From the NCBI GenBank assembly GCA_944392125.1, contig CALXVP010000007.1:24630-88629 (forward strand): a DNA stretch of 64,000 nucleotides. Reading direction: 5' to 3'. The position numbers and the translations under genes were made by a program. Numbering within the stretch: the stretch's first letter is position 1; each line of letters begins with the position of its first letter. Below, piece by piece: positions 8,819 through 16,843 of the stretch. Below the pieces are notes generated by a model. That model was not told where the DNA came from and searched no databases. It saw only the letters and a program-made list of their open reading frames with translations. Source of the DNA: an uncultured Alphaproteobacteria bacterium. Lineage in GTDB: Bacteria > Pseudomonadota > Alphaproteobacteria > CAAHEQ01 > UBA3637.

Positions 8819-9429
8819 TTTTTTCTCCTTTTTTTGGGGCCGACTTTCTTTTCGGCTGCCAGTCGGTTTTCAATTTTATCCAGCATCATAAAAAGTTCGT
8901 CGGGCGTATCAATAAAATCCATATAATCCACTTTATCTTGATTTAGCGTTCCATCTTGCAACATATTAAAAACCATTTCGCGCATCGGAGCCCAAAAATG
9001 ATTAAAGTCCATAAAAATGAGCGGTTTTTTCTCAATTTCGCCCGTTTGAATGGCAACGGCAAAATCTGATACTTCATCAATTGTTCCCCAACCGCCGGGT
9101 CCGACCAATATAGCTTCGCCAAGACGCATCATTTTGGCCTTGCGTTCGGCTAAATTATCTACAACCGTTATTTCTCCCGGTTGGAAAACAGACTTATCCC
9201 GACATTGTAATTCCAACAATTTTTCCGTTGTAATCCCGATAACTTTTCCGTTTTTATTGCGCACACCTTGAAAAACGCAACCCATCATTCCTTCATCGCC
9301 GATACCGTAGACCATGGTAATATTTTTCTCTGCCAACATTTCTCCGATTTGGCGCATAGGTTCATGATAAATGGGCGAAATGGTTGCCGCCGCTCCTGCC
9401 CAGACGGTAATCGTTTGATATTTCTTCAT
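8815..9429 (-). CDS. LOG-family (TIGR00730) Rossmann protein, putative nucleoside-monophosphate phosphoribohydrolase
   Basis: 204 residues. The signature GPGGWGTIDE is at 110-119 and the preceding ERKAKM contains Arg96 and Lys97; together these match the PGGxGTxxE and RK motifs of LOG proteins. The N-terminal glycine-rich strand is slightly unusual (TVWAGAA). LOG enzymes cleave the ribose-5-phosphate from nucleoside monophosphates such as AMP or cytokinin ribotides; in bacteria they are often housekeeping or moonlighting enzymes. The C-terminus is a basic Lys/Arg tail. It is the first gene of a two-gene unit with the exported TPR protein (4-base overlap). Family assignment is firm; the physiological substrate is inferred. 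Confidence 0.87.
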   Translation of the reverse strand: MKKYQTITVWAGAAATISPIYHEPMRQIGEMLAEKNITMVYGIGDEGMMGCVFQGVRNKNGKVIGITTEKLLELQCRDKSVFQPGEITVVDNLAERKAKMMRLGEAILVGPGGWGTIDEVSDFAVAIQTGEIEKKPLIFMDFNHFWAPMREMVFNMLQDGTLNQDKVDYMDFIDTPDELFMMLDKIENRLAAEKKVGPKKRRKK

Positions 9430-9585
9430 AATTTCCTCTCAAATAGACATATAATCACATATAGTATATTCATTTTTTTCGGAAATTCAACAGAATAATG
9501 TTTATCTTACTCAAAAATATAAAGTAGGGGGTCTCTTGAAAATAAGTGTATCCGATACGAATTTTGCCCCAAGGAGGAAAACACA

Positions 9586-9720
9586 ATGAAAAATGAATGG
9601 GTTTGCACGGTATGCGGATATGTATACGATGGCGATACGCCGTTTGAAGAATTGCCGGACGATTGGGTTTGCCCGATATGTGGCGAGGGTAAAGAGGTTT
9701 TTGAAAAAAAAGAAGGTTGA
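9586..9720 (+). CDS. Minimal rubredoxin (44 residues)
   Basis: A complete gene with AAGGAGG at 9571-9577, eight bases before the ATG. The product starts [17 protein letters not shown], continues [16 protein letters not shown] and ends in a charged tail. Cys7, Cys10, Cys29 and Cys32 form the two CxxC pairs that bind a single iron, and the [12 protein letters not shown] block is the rubredoxin hallmark. It is shorter than the usual 52-54 residues because the loop between YDGD and [10 protein letters not shown] is reduced. Rubredoxins carry single electrons, for example to rubrerythrin or reductases, in anaerobic or microaerobic oxidative-stress defence. No partner gene lies next to it. Confidence 0.92.
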   Translation: MKNEWVCTVCGYVYDGDTPFEELPDDWVCPICGEGKEVFEKKEG

Positions 9721-9784
9721 AGATATAATCAATTATTAAATATACGTGATTATATCTTGATATGCTGACTGAATTAAAAACATC

Positions 9785-9813
9785 TTGACTTGCATCGGGG
9801 AATATACTAAAAT
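9785..9813 (+). promoter_or_regulatory. Promoter of the structured RNA unit
   Basis: TTGACT at 9785-9790, 17-base spacer, TAAAAT at 9808-9813. Predicted transcription start is near 9820, exactly where the folded RNA begins. Confidence 0.6.
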
Positions 9814-9819
9814 AAAGTT

Positions 9820-10007
9820 GCTTCGGATGATGACCGGAGTGAGGTTTCAAACCCTCTAATTGGTTGTCTGTTTTCATACAGGTGTAAAACTACCTTTTTG
9901 CCTTATGGCAGGAAGGTAGCCAATAAGGCATTCGTATGCCAAATAACTACACTATTTCCAATTAATAGGTTTGAACTTCCTGCTACCTCTCATCAAGGTA
10001 GCTTTTT
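9820..10007 (+). ncRNA. Candidate structured RNA / attenuator leader
   Basis: About 188 bases that fold extensively by eye. A 5' hairpin pairs 9821-9826 with 9834-9839. A closing stem pairs 9846-9853 with 9968-9975 (8 bp), continues across a symmetric 3x3 internal loop, and pairs 9857-9863 with 9958-9964 (7 bp). Inside are a short hairpin (9868-9871 with 9878-9881), a stem 9882-9886 with 9948-9952, a 13-bp hairpin 9890-9902 with 9907-9919 (tetraloop TTAT, two G-U pairs), and a 5-bp hairpin 9927-9931 with 9936-9940. An intrinsic terminator closes the element. CTACCT and AGGTAG occur in both the 13-bp hairpin and the terminator, so the arms can swap partners. I do not recognise the family. Confidence 0.6.
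9982..10007 (+). terminator. Intrinsic terminator closing the structured RNA
   Basis: GCTACCT (9982-9988), 7-base loop, AGGTAGC (9996-10002), then TTTTT. Both arms have alternative partners in the upstream 13-bp hairpin, giving a possible terminator/antiterminator switch. Confidence 0.7.
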
Positions 10008-10039
10008 GTTTAACTAAAATTTATGAAAGGAAGTTAAAA

Positions 10040-10117
10040 ATGATTGCATCAGCAAAACAAAGTGGAAATTCTGTTTATGTATATAATGAAAAAGGACATT
10101 TTCTTTTTAGCAAATAA
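10040..10117 (+). CDS. Possible 25-residue microprotein downstream of the structured RNA
   Basis: An ATG at 10040, with GGAAG about 7 bases upstream, opens a 26-codon frame with product MIASAKQSGNSVYVYNEKGH followed by FLFSK. The composition (alternating Val/Tyr then a Gly turn and Phe-Leu-Phe) suggests a beta hairpin. It looks to me like the start of a longer family of short beta-rich hypothetical proteins, but that is memory-based and unverified; if so, this copy is truncated. It lies between the terminator at 9982-10007 and a second terminator at 10152-10186. Expression would need read-through of the first terminator. It may be spurious. Confidence 0.4.
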   Translation: MIASAKQSGNSVYVYNEKGHFLFSK

Positions 10118-10151
10118 CATCTGTTAAGTTGTTAAAAAGATAAATGAACAC

Positions 10152-10186
10152 AAAAAAGAGACGGAGGGCATGATCCGTCTCTTTTT
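10152..10186 (+). terminator. Strong intrinsic terminator after the microORF
   Basis: GAGACGGA (10158-10165), 8-base loop, TCCGTCTC (10174-10181), then a T run, with A residues on the left so it could work in both directions. The same GAGACGG stem core is used in the leuS terminator at 10851-10886. Confidence 0.85.
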
Positions 10187-10281
10187 CAGTGTTTTTCCAT
10201 AGAAACAAAAAAAAATCACGCTATGCCTCAATCTTATTGACAGTGAATCAATTTTTTTGATAGGACATTTTATTGAATCGC

Positions 10282-10695
10282 CTAATTATTTTTTTTCTTA
10301 AAGTCTAACATAATACCGTTGCAATCCACGCAATACCGTTCATGGCATTTAAAATTGCCACAATGATCGCCCGAACATTTAAACTGCAAAGATTGCGCTT
10401 CAACGGCATCGTATAAATCTTGATTGCCCGAAATTTCCACACATACAACGCCGTATTTATTCAAAAACATATCGATATTCCCTTGCGGGGCTTCCAGACC
10501 GGCAGCTTTTAAACTGTTATACGTTGTGCCACCCATGCCCATACCGGCTAATTTGCCGGCCACATCAATGACTTGATTGGCTTTATATCTATTTATGGCT
10601 AAGGTATAGCCGGCAATACCGCCCAATGATAATACCCCCATAATTGCAATTACACCAATCATTTCCACCATAGAGCGTCCGGCTTCGTTTTTCAT
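10282..10695 (-). CDS. Type IV pilin-like prepilin with Cys-rich C-terminus
   Basis: 137 residues. A very short leader MKNEAG is followed by RSMVEMIGVIAIMGVLSLGG. Cleavage after Gly6 by prepilin peptidase would leave Glu at +5, and the next ~20 residues form the hydrophobic assembly helix, as in type IV pilins and pseudopilins. The rest is globular, with a Cys cluster near the end (QFKCSGDHCGNFKCHERYCVDCNG) that could form disulfides. The product should assemble into, or be displayed on, a pilus-like fibre. A possible promoter (TTGCTC, 17 bases, TATCTT on the minus strand, 10757-10785) precedes it. Its relatives in this window are the prepilin at 62856 and the ATPase at 49009. No other pilus genes are adjacent. 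Confidence 0.85.
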   Translation of the reverse strand: MKNEAGRSMVEMIGVIAIMGVLSLGGIAGYTLAINRYKANQVIDVAGKLAGMGMGGTTYNSLKAAGLEAPQGNIDMFLNKYGVVCVEISGNQDLYDAVEAQSLQFKCSGDHCGNFKCHERYCVDCNGIMLDFKKKNN

Positions 10696-10850
10696 TTGCA
10701 GTATCCTTTCTTTACAATTTTTTTTAATTTTGCATTTAATTTTATTCTATTATTCCAAGATAACACACTTCTTTTTCGGGAGCAATGACTTTTTGCACTT
10801 TTTTAAAAAGAAATATATCACTCCTTTATTCTTGCAATCAGTCGGCAAAT

Positions 10851-10886
10851 AAAAAAAGAGACGGCATTAAACCATCTCTTTTTTCT
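10851..10886 (-). terminator. Intrinsic terminator of leuS
   Basis: On the minus strand AGAGATGG, a 7-base loop and CCGTCTCT are followed by a T run, 25-60 bases beyond the leuS stop. Confidence 0.8.
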
Positions 10887-10910
10887 GCTTTATGTTTCCA
10901 ACCGCTTGCG

Positions 10911-13415
10911 TTATTTGACAACAAAGTTCACCAAACGGTTCGGTACATAAATTTCTTTCACGATCGTTTTACCATTGATAAATGCTTGCACATTTTCATT
11001 TTCTTTCGCCATTTTCAAAACGGTTTCTTTATCCGCTTCGGCAGGAACGGTGATAAGCGCCCGCTTTTTGCCCATCACTTGCACAACAATGTCAATGGTA
11101 TCGGTTTTGGTCATTTCCTCGTCATGCACGGGCCACGGTGCATAAGCAATCGATTCGGTTGCTCCGAGTCTTTGCCATAATTCTTCGGCGATATGTGGTG
11201 CCTGCGGTGCTAAAAGCAACACAAACGTTTTCATATCGTTTTTAGAAACCGGCTCGGCTGATTTATATACGGCATTTACATATTCCATTAATTTGGCAAT
11301 TGCCGTGTTATAGCTCATCCGTTCCATATCGTCGGTAACGCCTTTTACCGTTTTGTGCATCAGTTTTGTTAATTCAAAACTGCCCGTTTCGGCGATTTTG
11401 TTCGGTGTTTCAAACAAATTCCATACGCGTTTTAAGAAGCGATTAACGCCACTGATACCATCGTTTGACCACGGCTTTTCCGCCTCAATCGGCCCCATAA
11501 ACATTTCATACAACCGCATGGAATCGGCTCCGAACTCTTGGATAACCTCATCGGGGTTCACAACATTATAACGCGATTTACTCATCTTTTCAATTTGCGT
11601 ATTAACGCGTATATCCGTTCCTTTTACATACCATTCATTACCCCGACGTTCTACTTCTTTCGGATAATAGTATTTGCCGGCATCGTCCCGATAAGAATAG
11701 GCTACAATCATCCCTTGATTCACCAATCTTTTGAACGGCTCATCGCACGAAACCAATCCGGCATCGTATAAGACTTTTTGCCAGAAGCGGGCATATAATA
11801 AGTGCAACACGGCATGTTCCACACCGCCCACATACACATCAACGGGCATCCAGTATTCATCGGCTTCTTTGCTCCACGCCTCTTTATCATTGTGCGGATC
11901 GCAATACCGCAGGAAATACCATGAAGACCCTGCCCATTGTGGCATGGTGTTGGTCTCACGCTTGGCTGGTTTCCCCGTTTCGGAATCAATGGTATTGACC
12001 CAGTCCGTCACGCGCGCCAACGGCGGTTCACCGTCTTCCGTCGGGCGGAATTCGGCCAATGGCGGTAATAACACGGGCAAATCTTTCATGGGGACGGATT
12101 TAATCGTGCCGTCTTCGCAATGAATAATCGGGAACGGTTCGCCCCAGTAGCGTTGGCGGGCAAACAACCAATCACGCAAACGGTAGTTAACCGTGCCTTT
12201 TCCCACGCCGTTTGCTTCCAACCATTCAATCATTTTCGCTTTGGATTCTTTTACGTGTAAGCCGTTCAAGAAACCGGAATTGATTAACGCGCCGTCGCCC
12301 TCGTGCGCTTGTTCGGAAATATCACCGCCCTCAATTACTTGAATGATGGGGATATTGAATTTTTTTGCGAAATCATAGTCGCGTTGATCATGTGCCGGAA
12401 CGGCCATAATGGCGCCGTAGCCGTAATCGCTTAACACATAGTCGGCAATGTAAATCGGCAATTTATCGCCGTTGACGGGGTTAATGGCATAAGCGCCCGT
12501 AAAGGCCCCCGTTTTTTCTTTGGTGTCCGCCATGCGGTCTTGTGCCGATTTGTGCGCCGTCTTTTCAATATAGGCTTCCACAACGGCTTTTTGTTCGGGT
12601 GTTGTAATTTCACGCACCAACGCATGTTCGGGCGCTAAAACGCAATAGGTTGCGCCGAATAATGTATCGGGGCGCGTGGTGTAAATCGTAAATTCTGCAT
12701 TTGTATCGGCCACCTTAAACACAACATCGGCCCCCGTGGATTTACCAATCCATTCACGTTGCATTGTTTTAATGCTTTCGGGCCAGTCAACGCGGTCTAA
12801 TCCTTCCAATAATTTTTCCGCGTAATCAGTGATTTTAAGCATCCATTGACGGAGCGGTTTGCGGATAACTTCATCACCCGTTTCAACGTATTTTCCGTCT
12901 TTCACTTCTTCATTTGCCAACACCGTGCCGAGTTTCGGACACCAGTTAACGGGCGTAATCACTTCATACGCCAATCCGCGGTCAAACAAAATTTTGAAAA
13001 TCCATTGTGTCCATTTATAATAGCTCGGGTCGGTTGTGTTAATTTCGCGATCCCAATCGTAAGAAAAACCGATAGACTTTAATTGTCGGCGAAATTTATC
13101 CGTATTCATTCGACTGACTTCCGCCGGGTGCAGACCCGTCCGTTCGGCATAACGTTCCGTCGGCAAACCGAAAGCATCCCACCCCATCGGGTGCAACACG
13201 TTAAATCCCTGCATGCGTTTAAAACGCGCCACAATATCCGAAATGGTATAGTTTTCGGCGTGGCCGACATGCAATCCGGCGCCCGAGGGATACGGAAACA
13301 TATCCAACACGTAAAACTTCTTTTTGCTTTTATCTATTTCAGCTTTGAAAGTTTTATTTTCTTCCCAGTATTTTTGCCATTTTTTTTCAATTTCCAAATG
13401 ATTATATTCTGCCAT
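10911..13415 (-). CDS. leuS: Leucyl-tRNA synthetase
   Basis: 834 residues, typical of the bacterial class Ia enzyme. The HIGH-type ATP motif is [12 protein letters not shown] at residues 41-52. The second ATP motif KMSKS is at 610-614. The CP1 editing domain lies between them ([22 protein letters not shown]), and the C-terminus ends with the tRNA-contacting domain ([10 protein letters not shown]). It charges tRNA-Leu in the cytoplasm and hydrolyses misacylated products. The ATG at 13415 has AAAGGA upstream. It is transcribed alone, with a terminator just downstream. Nothing is anomalous. Confidence 0.98.
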   Translation of the reverse strand: MAEYNHLEIEKKWQKYWEENKTFKAEIDKSKKKFYVLDMFPYPSGAGLHVGHAENYTISDIVARFKRMQGFNVLHPMGWDAFGLPTERYAERTGLHPAEVSRMNTDKFRRQLKSIGFSYDWDREINTTDPSYYKWTQWIFKILFDRGLAYEVITPVNWCPKLGTVLANEEVKDGKYVETGDEVIRKPLRQWMLKITDYAEKLLEGLDRVDWPESIKTMQREWIGKSTGADVVFKVADTNAEFTIYTTRPDTLFGATYCVLAPEHALVREITTPEQKAVVEAYIEKTAHKSAQDRMADTKEKTGAFTGAYAINPVNGDKLPIYIADYVLSDYGYGAIMAVPAHDQRDYDFAKKFNIPIIQVIEGGDISEQAHEGDGALINSGFLNGLHVKESKAKMIEWLEANGVGKGTVNYRLRDWLFARQRYWGEPFPIIHCEDGTIKSVPMKDLPVLLPPLAEFRPTEDGEPPLARVTDWVNTIDSETGKPAKRETNTMPQWAGSSWYFLRYCDPHNDKEAWSKEADEYWMPVDVYVGGVEHAVLHLLYARFWQKVLYDAGLVSCDEPFKRLVNQGMIVAYSYRDDAGKYYYPKEVERRGNEWYVKGTDIRVNTQIEKMSKSRYNVVNPDEVIQEFGADSMRLYEMFMGPIEAEKPWSNDGISGVNRFLKRVWNLFETPNKIAETGSFELTKLMHKTVKGVTDDMERMSYNTAIAKLMEYVNAVYKSAEPVSKNDMKTFVLLLAPQAPHIAEELWQRLGATESIAYAPWPVHDEEMTKTDTIDIVVQVMGKKRALITVPAEADKETVLKMAKENENVQAFINGKTIVKEIYVPNRLVNFVVK

Positions 13416-13808
13416 TTTTCTTTCCTTTAATCAATCGCTTTTCGCGTTATTTGTGATGATGTAAAAAACGAATGGAAAGAGTGTATCTTATTTTTTTAAA
13501 AAAAGAAAGTCTTTTATGATAAAAAGTTGCTTTTTCATTTCTTTTTACCATCAAAGACGATTCAAAAATCCGCATCGGGGAAATGGGTGTATTTAATTTT
13601 CGCGTTGGTGTTGCCGTTGCAACGCAATCGCGAGGGGTGATTTTTGCAAGCAACATTCGGCACAAGGAGCGATGTTATCCCGATATAATTGCAATACACG
13701 GGGCACGGAGCGAAAAGTATTCATAGAGGATATGACAGTTATGCTAAGAAGTTTTTTTGTTTTTTTAATTAAGTTGTTCACATTATAATCTTATGTTGAC
13801 TCTTTACC
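13416..13808. other. Gene-poor stretch upstream of leuS
   Basis: Apart from the leuS ribosome-binding site and a possible minus-strand small ORF at 13593-13724, I see no gene. The part nearest leuS is A/T-rich with T and A runs. Confidence 0.5.
13593..13724 (-). CDS. Possible 43-residue Cys-containing small protein
   Basis: From the ATG at 13724 the frame reads MNTFRSVPRVLQLYRDNIAP, then CAECCLQKSPLAIALQRQHQ and REN. A GTG at 13781 would extend it to 62 residues. Codon choice (TTG, CAA, CGG, GCG) resembles the neighbouring real genes, and the CAECC cluster is distinctive. There is no clear ribosome-binding site and I recognise no family. It could be a genuine small gene or chance. It lies between leuS and the MORN-like small ORF on the same strand. 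Confidence 0.3.
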   Translation of the reverse strand: MNTFRSVPRVLQLYRDNIAPCAECCLQKSPLAIALQRQHQREN

Positions 13809-13967
13809 TTATAGGTGGGGAGATGTGTTGAAGAGCATGTTATACAAATGAGCTCTTGTTAATTCTGTTCGCTCACCCGTGATACTGTATTTGCTACCGG
13901 AGGTAGCGTGTCCGTTTTGAAAGTGAATTTCGGTGCGTAAATTTCCGTTTTCGTAATAAATTACCAT
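13809..13967 (-). CDS. 52-residue MORN/YwqK-like fragment or small protein
   Basis: The frame from the ATG at 13967 to the TAA at 13809 reads MVIYYENGNLRTEIHFQNGH, then ATSGSKYSITGERTELTRAH and LYNMLFNTSPHL. The YYENGNLRTEIHFQNG block follows the pattern of MORN-type repeats seen in YwqK-family proteins (Y-Y-x-N-G-x-L ... x-x-x-N-G). Only one and a half repeats are present, and a stop codon sits immediately upstream of the ATG, so this may be the remnant of a longer repeat protein. The ribosome-binding site is weak. It follows the small membrane protein gene on the same strand. Confidence 0.45.
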   Translation of the reverse strand: MVIYYENGNLRTEIHFQNGHATSGSKYSITGERTELTRAHLYNMLFNTSPHL

Positions 13968-14047
13968 TTAAGAGACTCTAATAGCATAGAGGGTGGAGAT
14001 TGGTAGTAAGGTAAGAAGTATGGCAACTTCCCGATTTATGGTATATG

Positions 14048-14218
14048 TTACGCATTGGCCAGCGCAAGTGAAAAGATTATTAGTATGGTTAGCCCTATGG
14101 CGACTCCCAAATTTGTTACCTGAGTTACATATATAAATAATATTGCTGTCATTACAATAAGAACAATATAGTAAATTGCTGCTATAATAAAGTGAAAAAG
14201 CGCTGTGAAGATTCCCAT
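14048..14218 (-). CDS. Small two-helix membrane protein
   Basis: 56 residues from the ATG at 14218, chosen because GAGGA lies about 7 bases upstream; an earlier in-frame ATG at 14248 would add ten residues. The sequence MGIFTALFHFIIAAIYYIVL continues hydrophobic through IVMTAILFIYV, a short polar turn TQVTNLG, and a second hydrophobic segment AIGLTILIIFSLALANA. Two membrane helices are predicted by eye. Function unknown. Small size, hydrophobicity and the neighbouring tiny genes leave open a toxin-like or envelope-stress peptide, but nothing shows it. Confidence 0.5.
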   Translation of the reverse strand: MGIFTALFHFIIAAIYYIVLIVMTAILFIYVTQVTNLGVAIGLTILIIFSLALANA

Positions 14219-14248
14219 AAGTTTTTCCTCTATTGTCAATCGAAACAA

Positions 14249-14631
14249 TGTAATTTTAATTTATTATTTCAAATATGTCAAGTTAATTATATTTTCCCCA
14301 TAATATAAAGGAGAATATGTTTGTATGGTAAATGAGCTATTTTGCCAGAATATATTTCGTGTAATTTAAAAACGCTAATAAGAAAAACATTTTGTATTTT
14401 AGTGTGTTACAAGATGATATATCCCGTTTGAACTATCGAAAGTTGAAGTTGATTTTTATACAGTTAACTCCCGCGTGTCTGCAAATCGAAAAGGAAGTCA
14501 GCAAAAGAGAAATCCGCATATTTTAGATACGGACGCTTATCGGGAAATGGAAAAGCGCCTATCTTCATAATGAATAGATATTTCTTTTGATGTGCCGATA
14601 TCGGCAAAGGTGAAGGGTGTTTGCCCAATCC
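14249..14631. other. Intergenic stretch with an unstarted open frame
   Basis: No convincing gene. A plus-strand frame is open at 14418-14570 without an ATG. It contains the charged segment SANRKGSQQKRNPHILDTDA ending at a TAA and could be a gene relic. The rest is A/T-rich. Confidence 0.35.
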
Positions 14632-16062
14632 TTATTTCTTAAACCGACTTAAAAAACTGTTTGCACCGCCGAAAGCACCGTTCATCGGAATGTTCGCCAG
14701 GTCGGGCATCGGGGAACCACCCATTAACCCGTTCATCTTCTTCATCATACCCATCATGCCGAGCGGTCCCATCTTTTTGAGTTGCTTCATTACGGTTGCC
14801 ATTTGCTCGTATTGCTTGAGTAAGCGATTCACATCGCTTACGGATACACCCGCCCCGTTTGCGATTCGTTGCTTGCGCGAGGCTTTTAATATGTCGGGAT
14901 GACGGCGTTCGTATGGTGTCATGGATAAAATAATCGCTTCTTGGTGTTTGATGATTTTATTATCAATGTTGGCTTTATCAATTTGGCTTTGCATTTTGGA
15001 AAGTCCCGGAATCATTTTCATAATTCCTTTAATATCGCCCATTTTATTGATTTGGCGCAGTTGGGCAAGCATGTCATTCAAATCAAACTGCCCGCTCATC
15101 ATGCGTTCGGCCGTTTTTTGCGCCTCTTCTTGATTGATTTTTTCCATCGCCGTTTCAACGAGTCCCACAACGTCGCCCATGCCTAAAATTCGGTCGGTAA
15201 TGCGCTTTGCGTCAAACGTTTCCAAAGCCTCGGCTTTTTCCCCGACTCCCAAAAACTGAATCGGTGTTCCCGTTACGGCGCGCATGGAGAGTGCGGCACC
15301 GCCCCGCGAATCACCGTCTATGCGGGTGAGAATCGTTCCCGTGATGCCGACTTTTTGATTGAATTGTTCGGCGATATTAACGGCGTCTTGCCCGATGAGT
15401 GCGTCAATAACGAGAAGTGTCTCTGCCGGATTGGATATATCGCGGATTTTGATAATCTCATTCATCATTTCTTCATCAATATGAAGTCGTCCCGCCGTAT
15501 CTAAAATCAATACGTCATACGCGCTGTCTTTGGCCGTTTGCAAAGCGCGTTTGGTAATATCAAGCGGTTGCTGTTTGGCCACAATCGGCAAAACATCAAA
15601 TTGATTCTTACTCCCGAGTTCCGCTAACTGTTCTTGTGCGGCCGGACGATAAACGTCCAGCGATGCCGTTAAAACTTTTTTCCCGTCTTTTTGGAGGCGT
15701 TTGGCAAGTTTGGCGCAAGAAGTTGTTTTTCCGGAACCTTGCAAACCCACCATTAAAATCACATTCTGTTTGTGCGGTAAAAGCGCCAGCGGTTTGGATT
15801 CGCCGAGCAGGGCAACCAGTTCATCGTGAACGATTTTAACAACTTGTTGCGCAGGGGAAACAGACTTGATAATTTGTTCGCCGACGGCTTTTTCCTTTAC
15901 CGTTGCGATGAAAGATTTAACAACGGGCAAAGCCACATCAGCTTCCAAAAGGGCTATTTTAATTTCGCGCATGGTTTCGTCAACGGCGCTTTCCGTTAAA
16001 ATCCCGCGACGGGTTAACTTATCAAAAACCGCATTTAATCTTTCCGATAATCCTGTAAACAT
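14632..16062 (-). CDS. ffh: Signal recognition particle GTPase Ffh
   Basis: 476 residues from the ATG at 16062 (MFTGLSERLNAVFDKL), which matches the usual Ffh start; a TTG seven codons upstream would also be in frame. The N domain (1-90) is followed by the G domain with P-loop GLQGSGKT at about 106-113, DTAGR and the TRIDGD nucleotide motif. The C-terminal M domain is Met rich (MATVMKQLKKMGPLGMMGMM) and binds the SRP RNA and signal sequences. It directs inner-membrane proteins to the translocon through FtsY. It is a single gene here, and no SRP RNA gene is recognised nearby. Confidence 0.97.
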   Translation of the reverse strand: MFTGLSERLNAVFDKLTRRGILTESAVDETMREIKIALLEADVALPVVKSFIATVKEKAVGEQIIKSVSPAQQVVKIVHDELVALLGESKPLALLPHKQNVILMVGLQGSGKTTSCAKLAKRLQKDGKKVLTASLDVYRPAAQEQLAELGSKNQFDVLPIVAKQQPLDITKRALQTAKDSAYDVLILDTAGRLHIDEEMMNEIIKIRDISNPAETLLVIDALIGQDAVNIAEQFNQKVGITGTILTRIDGDSRGGAALSMRAVTGTPIQFLGVGEKAEALETFDAKRITDRILGMGDVVGLVETAMEKINQEEAQKTAERMMSGQFDLNDMLAQLRQINKMGDIKGIMKMIPGLSKMQSQIDKANIDNKIIKHQEAIILSMTPYERRHPDILKASRKQRIANGAGVSVSDVNRLLKQYEQMATVMKQLKKMGPLGMMGMMKKMNGLMGGSPMPDLANIPMNGAFGGANSFLSRFKK

Positions 16063-16455
16063 TTGTGCCTGCTTTCGTTTCAAAATAATTGTATAAAAAT
16101 GGTATGATTGTTGCTATTATATAGATAAGGAAGTAAAAAGTCAAATGCGAAGTGCGGGTGGTGGTCATATGCGGGGGATAGAAAGAGAATTAAAAGCGTG
16201 TTGCCATCGTTTTTTTGTCGGGTGAGCAGGAAAAAAGACGGTTTGATTATGAAATGCGTCAGGTCGCCTCGTTATATAAGTGAATCAAGAGAAAAGGGCG
16301 ATTTGCTCCCTAAAATGGTAGAATGCATATCAAGCAAAATTCGGTAACAAGGGGTAAAAAAAGACCGGATAAAAGCCGAAACGGATATATGGTAAAGTAA
16401 AATGTTTTTGATACGAATTTCTTAATAAAAAATTAAAAATGATTCAAAAAAACAC
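16063..16455. other. Intergenic region between ffh and the tRNA-Trp promoter
   Basis: About 390 bases without a convincing gene. A 32-codon plus-strand ORF beginning MKCVRSPRYISESREKGDLL around 16250 has no ribosome-binding site and no recognisable features. The right end carries the promoter at 16456. Confidence 0.5.
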
Positions 16456-16484
16456 TTGACAGCAACATAAAATGACTGTATTAT
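16456..16484 (+). promoter_or_regulatory. Strong sigma70 promoter for tRNA-Trp-secE-nusG
   Basis: Perfect TTGACA at 16456-16461, 17-base spacer, TATTAT at 16479-16484. The tRNA starts about 60 bases downstream, and no terminator separates it from secE and nusG. Confidence 0.8.
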
Positions 16485-16549
16485 AACACAACCCATATAA
16501 AGTGGGCGGGTGTTGCTTTTGGTAAAAGGCGTTGCTCAAAGAAGTGTTT

Positions 16550-16625
16550 AGGGGTGTAGCTCAACTGGTAGAGCGTCGGTCTCCAAAACCGAAGGTCGCG
16601 GGTTCGATCCCTGCCGCCCCTGCCA
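16550..16625 (+). tRNA. tRNA-Trp (CCA anticodon)
   Basis: A full 76-base cloverleaf. Acceptor arms AGGGGTG/CGCCCCT pair with one G-U. The D arm is TAGCTCAACTGGTAGAGC. The anticodon stem TCGGT/ACCGA holds loop CTCCAAA (anticodon CCA). The T arm is GCGGG TTCGATC CCTGC, and the 3' CCA is encoded. secE begins 17 bases later, so the tRNA is cut from a longer transcript. Confidence 0.98.
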
Positions 16626-16642
16626 ATAGAGAAGAGGAAGAA

Positions 16643-16831
16643 ATGAAAACATCACCGGCACAATTTGTGCGTCAAGTCAAACAAGAGATTGCCAAGATAA
16701 CATGGCCGGCTCGTGCCGTTGCCATGCGCGGAACGATAACGGTTATTGTTATGAGTGTTGTGTTGGCGGCGTTTTTGTTGGTTGTAGATATGTTTTTTGC
16801 CGGTGCAATTCAATATGTGTTAAAGTTTTAA
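16643..16831 (+). CDS. secE: Preprotein translocase subunit SecE
   Basis: 62 residues, the short single-helix form of SecE usual outside the enteric bacteria. The amphipathic N-terminal part FVRQVKQEIAKITWPAR contains the conserved ...ITWP motif. One membrane helix follows (TITVIVMSVVLAAFLLVVDMFF). SecE clamps SecY in the SecYEG translocon. GAGGAAG precedes the ATG. It lies directly between tRNA-Trp and nusG, a common bacterial arrangement. Confidence 0.96.
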   Translation: MKTSPAQFVRQVKQEIAKITWPARAVAMRGTITVIVMSVVLAAFLLVVDMFFAGAIQYVLKF

Positions 16832-16843
16832 GGGGTAAATAAG

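Noticed and set aside
9820..10007. Structured RNA as 6S RNA or tmRNA
   Set aside because: 6S RNA is a long rod with a central bubble, whereas this folds into a multi-branched element. There is no tRNA-like domain or tag ORF ending in ALAA, as tmRNA would need.
16250..16350. 32-codon ORF before the tRNA-Trp promoter
   Set aside because: No ribosome-binding site, no promoter and no sequence features; within chance expectation.
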